From Bacteroidales bacterium UBA3743 (lineage in GTDB: Bacteria; Bacteroidota; Bacteroidia; Bacteroidales; Paludibacteraceae), in contig DFGT01000003.1 of the NCBI GenBank assembly GCA_002371265.1, forward strand, positions 1-64,000: a stretch of 64,000 nucleotides of DNA, given 5' to 3'. The notes beneath the pieces were generated by a model. The model saw nothing but the letters and a program-made list of their open reading frames with translations. It was not told the origin of the DNA and did no database searches. Shown here piece by piece: positions 63,654-64,000 of this stretch. Every line of letters begins with the position of its first letter. Within the stretch, counting starts at the first letter, position 1. A program made the translations under genes and the position numbers.

Positions 63654-64000
63654 GACCAAAACATTAGGGTTTAATTCTTTTCGCATTACAAAGATAAATA
63701 AGCAATTTTTTTAGGACTATGAAAAAACAGGCAATGCATAACGATTTTTTTCTTTTGGGCACGTTCCACCTAGTTTTATTTGTTTTTTCAAAAGAATTGA
63801 TTGATTTTTAAGACATTTTTATTTGAGTTAGAGACTGCTCAAATTAATTTAACGTGAGTCCGATGAATTGTAATCTGCTGATCATATTCCACTTTCTGAT
63901 TGGATTCTCATCTCTTTTTCTCATAAAAAAGCGTAGCTTTTCTCTGTAAACTTTAATTCTCTGTGGTTTTATTAATTTTTTGTGCTCGCCTACGGCTCGC
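63654..64000. other. Region upstream of xylanase gene
   Basis: No gene seen. Minus-strand TATCTTTG at 63689-63696 is a -7 candidate. AATTTAACGTGAGT (from 63847) recurs at 6847, and the terminal GCTCGCCTACGGCTCGC (63984-64000) is another copy of the second MITE hairpin. Confidence 0.55.

Noticed and set aside
1..64000. tRNA or rRNA genes
   Set aside because: No convincing T-loop GTTCGAATC with a matching cloverleaf or rRNA core sequence was noticed; a tRNAscan-SE run would be decisive.

Overview
This 64-kb window looks like chromosome of a member of the Bacteroidales (Bacteroidota), perhaps Prevotella-like and fibre-degrading. Reasons: several upstream regions carry the Bacteroidota promoter pattern (TTTG, about 19 bp, TAnnTTTG); genes rarely show Shine-Dalgarno sequences; families typical of the phylum are present (DUF2723, a Uup-like ABC-F protein, GH3 acyl-adenylase, a T9SS C-terminal sorting domain); composition is moderately AT-rich. 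I ran no similarity search. Names come from motifs, length and context.

Layout. 1-3730: an archive of promoterless Rhs toxin tips, each followed by a small membrane protein that is probably its immunity factor, joined by repeated pieces of Rhs-core DNA. 3731-8201: patatin-like lipase, SulP transporter, ThiL. 8279-10573: Mur ligase, a 38-residue basic protein, Hsp20. 10858-14371: YoeB-type toxin-antitoxin pair, IGHMBP2-like helicase, Rpn-family nuclease. 14492-14800: a structured RNA candidate. 14874-21010: a four-gene restriction-modification operon (m6A-type methylase, m5C methylase, McrB-like AAA+ protein, nuclease carrying a LexA/UmuD-type S24 domain). 21518-23965: GH3 and HAD proteins. 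24184-29746: rimP-nusA-infB and a CvpA-like gene. 29849-34713: AddB-like Fe-S nuclease, a YD-repeat membrane protein and a YcxB-like protein. 46959 down to 35045: a long minus-strand run (DUF2723, NodB deacetylase, purD, three envelope genes, mnmG, ABC-F). 47431-53272: a small surface-polysaccharide locus. 53646-56767: two exported proteins and an aromatic amino-acid ammonia-lyase. 57055-57284: a 23-bp tandem repeat. 57546-59957: DUF4352 protein, a second copy of the structured RNA, and an AAA_14/DUF4143 ATPase preceded by a 33-bp triple repeat. 60150-63653: a secreted esterase with three GH11 xylanase domains and a T9SS signal.

The leads I rate highest are: (i) the restriction nuclease fused to an apparently intact self-cleaving S24 module (Cys-Gly site, Ser, Lys); (ii) two related ~300-nt terminator-ended RNAs at 14492-14800 (+) and 58266-58568 (-); (iii) the Rhs tip archive with a paralogous family of membrane-active toxins and membrane immunity proteins; (iv) the esterase-GH11x3-T9SS enzyme; and (v) MITE-like intergenic elements built from two conserved hairpins. 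Housekeeping genes (rimP, nusA, infB, mnmG, purD, thiL) look intact.
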